Shown here: piece by piece, positions 59,975 to 64,000 of the stretch
How the letters are laid out: the number at the start of each line of letters is the position of its first letter
How positions within the stretch are numbered: the first letter of the stretch is position 1
Origin: Taxillus chinensis
Taxonomy: Eukaryota > Streptophyta > Magnoliopsida > Santalales > Loranthaceae
Reading direction: 5' to 3'
DNA: 64,000 nucleotides
NCBI GenBank assembly: GCA_023512835.1
Contig: CM042090.1
Location: forward strand, 53,617,365 to 53,681,364
Position numbers and translations under genes: made by a program
The notes under the pieces: model-generated
What the model was told of the DNA's origin: nothing
Database searches by the model: none
Seen by the model: the letters and a program-made list of their open reading frames with translations, nothing else

Positions 59975-61083
59975 AGGAGAGCTTCTGGTGGCTGCCGGAG
60001 CGTCTTGCGTGGGTGGTCGGAGTCTTGCGTGGAAGCGGGAGCAGGAAAACATACAAGGTAGGGGTTCTGTTCTTCCTAAATCCTCCTCTGTCCTAGGGTT
60101 CTAGGGCAGATTATGGATTATATCTGTTTATATATATATATGTAATCCATATAGGTGTGATCTCCTATATGGATGTTGGCCTTCAGTGGCATTTTGATGT
60201 GATTCTGTTGTTACATCTTATATGTTCGATGAAATGCCTGTGTGAATATAGCTGTGTGTATATGCCCATTACGTGTTTGGTAATATGTCTGTGTGGCTGG
60301 ACTTGTGATTTAGTGTATGTATGTATGCTGGGTGTTTGTTCTATTGCCTGAATGGCTGGGTTTGTGCACTTGTGAACGGGTGCACACCAAGTGTTTGGTT
60401 TTATGCTTGAGTGACTGTGGTGTGTGTTGTGTGCATGACTGTGCTATCTGGCCTGAAGAGGTGGTTAAACTACTTTGCCTGAGAGGCGGTTAAACCAGTG
60501 GCCTGAAGAGGCGGTTAAACTACTTTGCCTGAGAGGCGGTTAAATCAGTGGCCTAAAGAGGCAGTTAAACTACTTGCTTGAGATGTGGTTTGTTAGTCAG
60601 TGTGGCTGGGGCTGGGGTTACGCCCACTTGTGTGGAATGTTTTATTTTCTTTTTCCTAATACTGTCACGTCACTACACCTGTGCACATGCATGTAGCCGC
60701 TAGGAGCATGGGAAGGGTTGGGGAGACTTGATCCCTACGAGCTATGGTTGCTCACCCCTCCTACCTGTGTTTGCTTGTTTTCCAGGGACTTACAGGCATT
60801 AGGTGGATACACCAAGATGGAAGACCTTATTTATTTTACTCTCTTCCATTTATGTTATTTTTTTATGGGAATTGATGTAACCCCAGTGGGGATGGATTGG
60901 AAAGAGGATTTTGTTGTAATAAAGACTGGTTTGGATTGCTTTTATGAACATTACTTTCTTGAATGTGTTGTGGATGTTTAAAATGTTAAATTCGGGGTTT
61001 GCATCCTAACCCCTTTGCCCTCCGTGTGGGTACAAGGGGAGTCACGTACCGGTTTCCTCAGGTTGGAAATCCGGGGCGTGACA
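59247..61083 (+). mobile_element. Chromovirus C 3' LTR (full length)
   Basis: 1,837 bases, TGTAATGACCCGTGTGTAAC to CCGGGGCGTGACA. Very similar to the 5' LTR halves. It shows the order of parts uninterrupted: inverted repeats (59555-59585, 59655-59680), twin palindromes (59812, 59849), TATATAAGG (59882), GA run (59940-59970), donor-like AAGGTAGGGG (60056), minisatellite (60451-60575), GCTCACCCC (60750), and acceptor TTGTTTTCCAG (60785). Confidence 0.93.
60451..60575 (+). repeat. Minisatellite in the C 3' LTR
   Basis: Same GCCTGAAGAGGCGGTTAAAC array as at 32119-32245. Confidence 0.9.
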
Positions 61084-61784
61084 TCTTTCTTAACTAACCA
61101 TTTGCAGGATGAGCAAATTATTGGGTCCGAAACTTGTGGAATTGTTTTTAAAGTCAAAGTCAAGGAGCAAGGAGCAAATGAAGCCCAAAAGTGCTTGAAG
61201 ATGGGCTCAAACAATTCACGTGCAAGACTTAAAGATGGTCCATAATGCACAAGAAACAAAGTGGAGAAATTTGGGCCAGTTTGGGCCTGAACGTGAATTT
61301 GCACGTGAATTGCCCAATTCACGTGCACCTCCTTTTGAGCTGTAACTTTCTGGAATGGTAGATGAAGACCATGTAAATCACGTTTACTCTTGCACGCGAA
61401 TTGGTAGCTGTCATATGGTGGCTCAAAAATGCAAACTACCGATTTTAGCCGTCCTAGAAGCTTCATACAATTCACGTGCAGAAGGGACTATTGCTTGCCA
61501 GCTCAAGGGGGATCCACCACAAAAGTTTGGGACAATTCTGACCTACATGCCAATTCAACCAATTCACGTGCAAGGGCTATTTTGGTCAGAACACTCTGAA
61601 AATTTAGAGGCACATGTATCACGCCAATTGGAGCATCTTTCCTTCTGCACGCTATATAAAGAGAGGCCATCTTCAAAGGCTTCCACACCAAAATCACTCC
61701 AGATCTGAGTATTAGAGAAACTCTGTTCTTTTGCTCTCTTGCTCTTCAGTTTTCTGCTCTTTGCTCTTTATTCTCATTCTAAAG
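61084..61784 (+). promoter_or_regulatory. Promoter-like region upstream of the Ulp1-like gene
   Basis: No coding domain. It contains a perfect inverted repeat at 61301-61326 (12-base arms GCACGTGAATTG and complement, spacer CC) and further AATTCACGTGCA words at about 61214, 61475 and 61560. The wording GATGGGCTCAAACAATTCAC resembles the D LTR U3. A TATA box, TATATAAA, lies at 61653-61660 and the gene's ATG at 61785, giving a leader near 100 bases. It may be the U3 of another element. Confidence 0.5.
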
Positions 61785-64000
61785 ATGGTGCGCCCAAGGA
61801 GGACTGGCCAGGAGGAGGTGCACTCACCTAGTGCTGATAGCCAACCTGAGCAGGAGATACTCTTGGGGCATGCTCTTGATATGCAGACTTTGGAGGCTTT
61901 AGAGCTGGGCTGGGCTAGAGAGGTGGCTCTTAAAATTCAAAATCTGGGATTACAAAGGTTAGTATCTGCCCAGACAGCTATTTCCTATTCTGCCCTACAA
62001 GAATTTTATGCATCTGTCTCTGTGAGTGAGGATGAACTGATAGGGGTTGTGCAAGGGGTTTATATCAGAATTACCCCTGAAATTATTAGACATTGCTTTA
62101 ACCTCCCTGCACCCAGTGATAGCCTTCCTCAGCTAAGCCTAGGAGAATTTGGTACTGCATGCAACTATGCTAGAAAATTTCATAGTAGAAGGCAGTATAC
62201 CAAGAATGGTTTTGTTGGAAGATTTAGATGCCTAGCTTACCTGGTAGGGAAATGCTTATTGATTCAGACCAGTGGGATAGATAGTGTGCCTAAGCCACAT
62301 CTGGAGTTGATGTATAGCATTGATCATATGCTAAATGTGGATTGGGCCACTACCATTTTTAAATGGTGGAAGAAAAACTCATCGAAGAAGATAAATGGCA
62401 GATTTTTGTGTTTGATATTTCAAAGCATGCCTGCTTTGCATTTTTCCTCCATGGATAGCATCACTTTTCCTTCTCACTAGGTGTTAAGAGTATTGCATGC
62501 TGAAGGAGGTTTGGGGATCAGTACCAGAGGTCATTGGGCAACCAATGTTCCTCCACCATCACAGCCCGCTAAGCACAGTGTTCATGTGGAACGATCCACT
62601 GACTTTGCAAGGGAGACCTCTCCTCATTTGGATCAAAGGAAGAAGACTCTATACAAACTCACTGCCATGTACATGCAGTTTAATGTACACAAAGAAGATA
62701 TTTTCAATTTCTTTCAAGGCATTAGTGGGCAGGTGGTGAGCGAAGTGGAGGTCATCAATTGGGCAGTCACTAATGGGCACATCACTAGTGCCCAATTTGA
62801 AGAATTAATGGCCCTCATCTCTGGAGACCAACACGCTACTTCACAACCTAGAACCTGAGCATGGGAGGCCCCAGACGTAGCTGCTCATGCATCTCCTAGA
62901 GCATGGGAAGCCCCAGAAGCTCCTCCTGCTGCATCTACCGAAGCTTGGAGGCAAGAAACACAGCAGCTCAGGGAGGCAAATGCCAGAACCCAGCGTGAGG
63001 TGGAAGCCCTGAGGAAGGACAACAAAGAAGTCAAAGGCCTCCTAGGCAAAATCTGGAAGGCCTTGAGCAAGAGGAAAGCATCAAAACGTTCTCCTATAGT
63101 GGAGATATCTGATGAAGAACCCTCTCCATCCCCTGAAGTTTCTTATCCAGCCCAGGCAGATCCACCTCAACCAGAATCTTCGGCTAGGCCGTCCTACTAT
63201 CAACCAGAGGAGGCAGAGCCAGCAACAGGGTATTCACCCTTCCAGCCTCAAGAGGAGACAGAGCCAGGCAAGGGTATTCACCCTTCCGGCCCTTTTACCG
63301 ATCCCGCATATTCTCAGGCTCTTGTGCCTGTTATACATCCTGTCTCTTGGGGTACATACATGCCTTGCTGAACCTGAAGACCTTCTTGGCTCTCCTATCC
63401 ATTTAATCATTAATCCAGGTTTTATCATCCGACGAGAGCCAAGCAAAGATTTGAAGAGTTCATCAATTCCACGGTTCAGAGGGCTCGCTTTATATGGGAT
63501 AATGATATCTTCACCCCTTTTAGCCTAAAGAGGATCTCAGAGAATGAATATCTCTACTGCAACGAGATAGACCTCTTCTGCAGGACCATGCGCTATGTAG
63601 TGGAGGCTGAGCCTCATAACTACCCCTTAGCTCAGTTCACTTCCATCATGCTATGCGAAATATTCAATCAACCCTTTTCCGAAGAGGTGTGGCGCCAACG
63701 CATCAATGGTGAGAATGAAGGGCACCGCCCTTGGCATGGTATGCATGAGGTGCTGATTCCGGTGCACATTGACCGCCACTATGTATTGGTCCGTTTGAAT
63801 CTGGATGTAGGACATGCCGTGCTATATGACCCAAGCCAAGGCGAAGGGTTTGCCAGACGGAAAAGACAGTTAGTGCATAGGTTCATCAAACGAATCAAAG
63901 CGGTGATGATCAAAGAAGGCTTATTGGCCGACAAGCTACCTCTTATTCACTGCAACGAAATGGAAATTCCCCAACAGCCTGACCAATTCAGCTGTGGGAT
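61785..64000 (+). pseudogene. Plant-transposon-protein-like plus Ulp1-like gene, runs off the window
   Basis: Starts MVRPRRTGQEEVHSPSADSQ at 61785. A single frame carries the whole protein but has stops at 62478 (TAG), 62856 and 63369 (TGA), and more before 63410. The N-terminal domain has GVYIRITPEIIRHCFNLP, GRFRCLAYLVGKCLLIQTS, IDSVPKPHLELMYS, NVDWATTIFKW and MDSITFPSH, matching copia-2 ORF3. A short coiled coil (EVEALRKDNKEVKGLLGKIW) and a Pro/Glu/Ser linker follow. From 63432 the C-terminal part is open: AKQRFEEFINSTVQRARF, FTPFSLKRISENEYLYC, NEIDLFCRTM, then VLIPVHIDRHYVLVRL, AVLYDPSQGEG and QQPDQFSCG. His 63777, Asp 63828 and Cys 63993 fit a Ulp1/C48-type cysteine protease. The stretch 63353-63419 could be a short intron (GT...CAG). 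No transposase or reverse transcriptase is in view, so the carrier is unknown. Confidence 0.75.

Noticed and set aside
61084..61088. Target duplication for chromovirus C
   Set aside because: Left CATTT and right TCTTT agree at only three of five positions, so I do not call it.
61785..64000. Right-edge gene as a Mutator-like transposase
   Set aside because: No transposase core or SWIM-type zinc finger is seen in the window and no terminal inverted repeat was found; only the Ulp1-like part suggests that group.

Overview
The window is repeat-derived plant DNA, most likely from an angiosperm with a large genome. Nearly every base belongs to LTR retrotransposons inserted into one another. I see no intact host gene, rRNA or tRNA gene, or CRISPR array. 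The families are Ty3/gypsy of the Tat/Ogre type (about 3 kb LTRs), Ty3/gypsy chromoviruses of the Tekay type (two sister families, here C and D), and Ty1/copia of the SIRE/Maximus type (long gag, tRNA-iMet primer site, long tail after pol). The species cannot be named from this.

Layout. 1-2994: 3' part of a Tat-type LTR, its primer site and a decayed gag. About 2995-11330: an old chromovirus-like LTR (LTR A), split by two Tat-type solo LTRs (3015-6184 minus, duplication CCTGT; 7980-11019 plus, duplication ACAAG). 11331-18006: copia-1, 5' LTR through RNase H, cut off on the right. 18007-61083: chromovirus C. Its 5' LTR is split by complete element copia-2 (18830-31725, duplication GTAGG) and its integrase is split by a tandem D array (37062-58457, duplication TTTGG). 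The array reads LTR - internal 1 - LTR - internal 2 - LTR. Internal 2 is itself split by a 3.3 kb solo LTR (E, 51220-54535) and holds a 1.6 kb G/T-only block that looks like a sequencing or assembly artefact. 61084-64000: promoter-like DNA and a decayed gene that runs off the window.

Main observation. Between pol and the 3' LTR, copia-2 carries a third coding region (27513-30228). Its N-terminal half resembles the 'putative plant transposon protein' domain and its C-terminal half resembles a Ulp1/C48 cysteine protease (His, Asp, Cys visible). The gene at the right edge (61785-64000) has the same two-part layout and aligns with it block by block, although nothing around it looks like copia. 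The same accessory module therefore sits in two unrelated contexts, once where SIRE elements usually carry an envelope-like frame.

How the parts work together. Each element has the expected order: LTR promoter, primer site, Gag, protease, reverse transcriptase/RNase H and integrase (copia: integrase before RT; gypsy: after), polypurine tract, LTR. All are broken by stops or frameshifts, so none looks autonomous. Some frameshifts may be false: where two copies can be compared, CAG/CTG in one is repeatedly CGG, CCG or CG in the other, which looks more like a base-calling problem at methylated CHG sites than decay. The chromovirus-type LTRs also share a promoter design: twin ACGT-core palindromes, a TATA box, a GA tract, a GTAGG splice-donor-like site, and an acceptor-like site after GCTCACCC.
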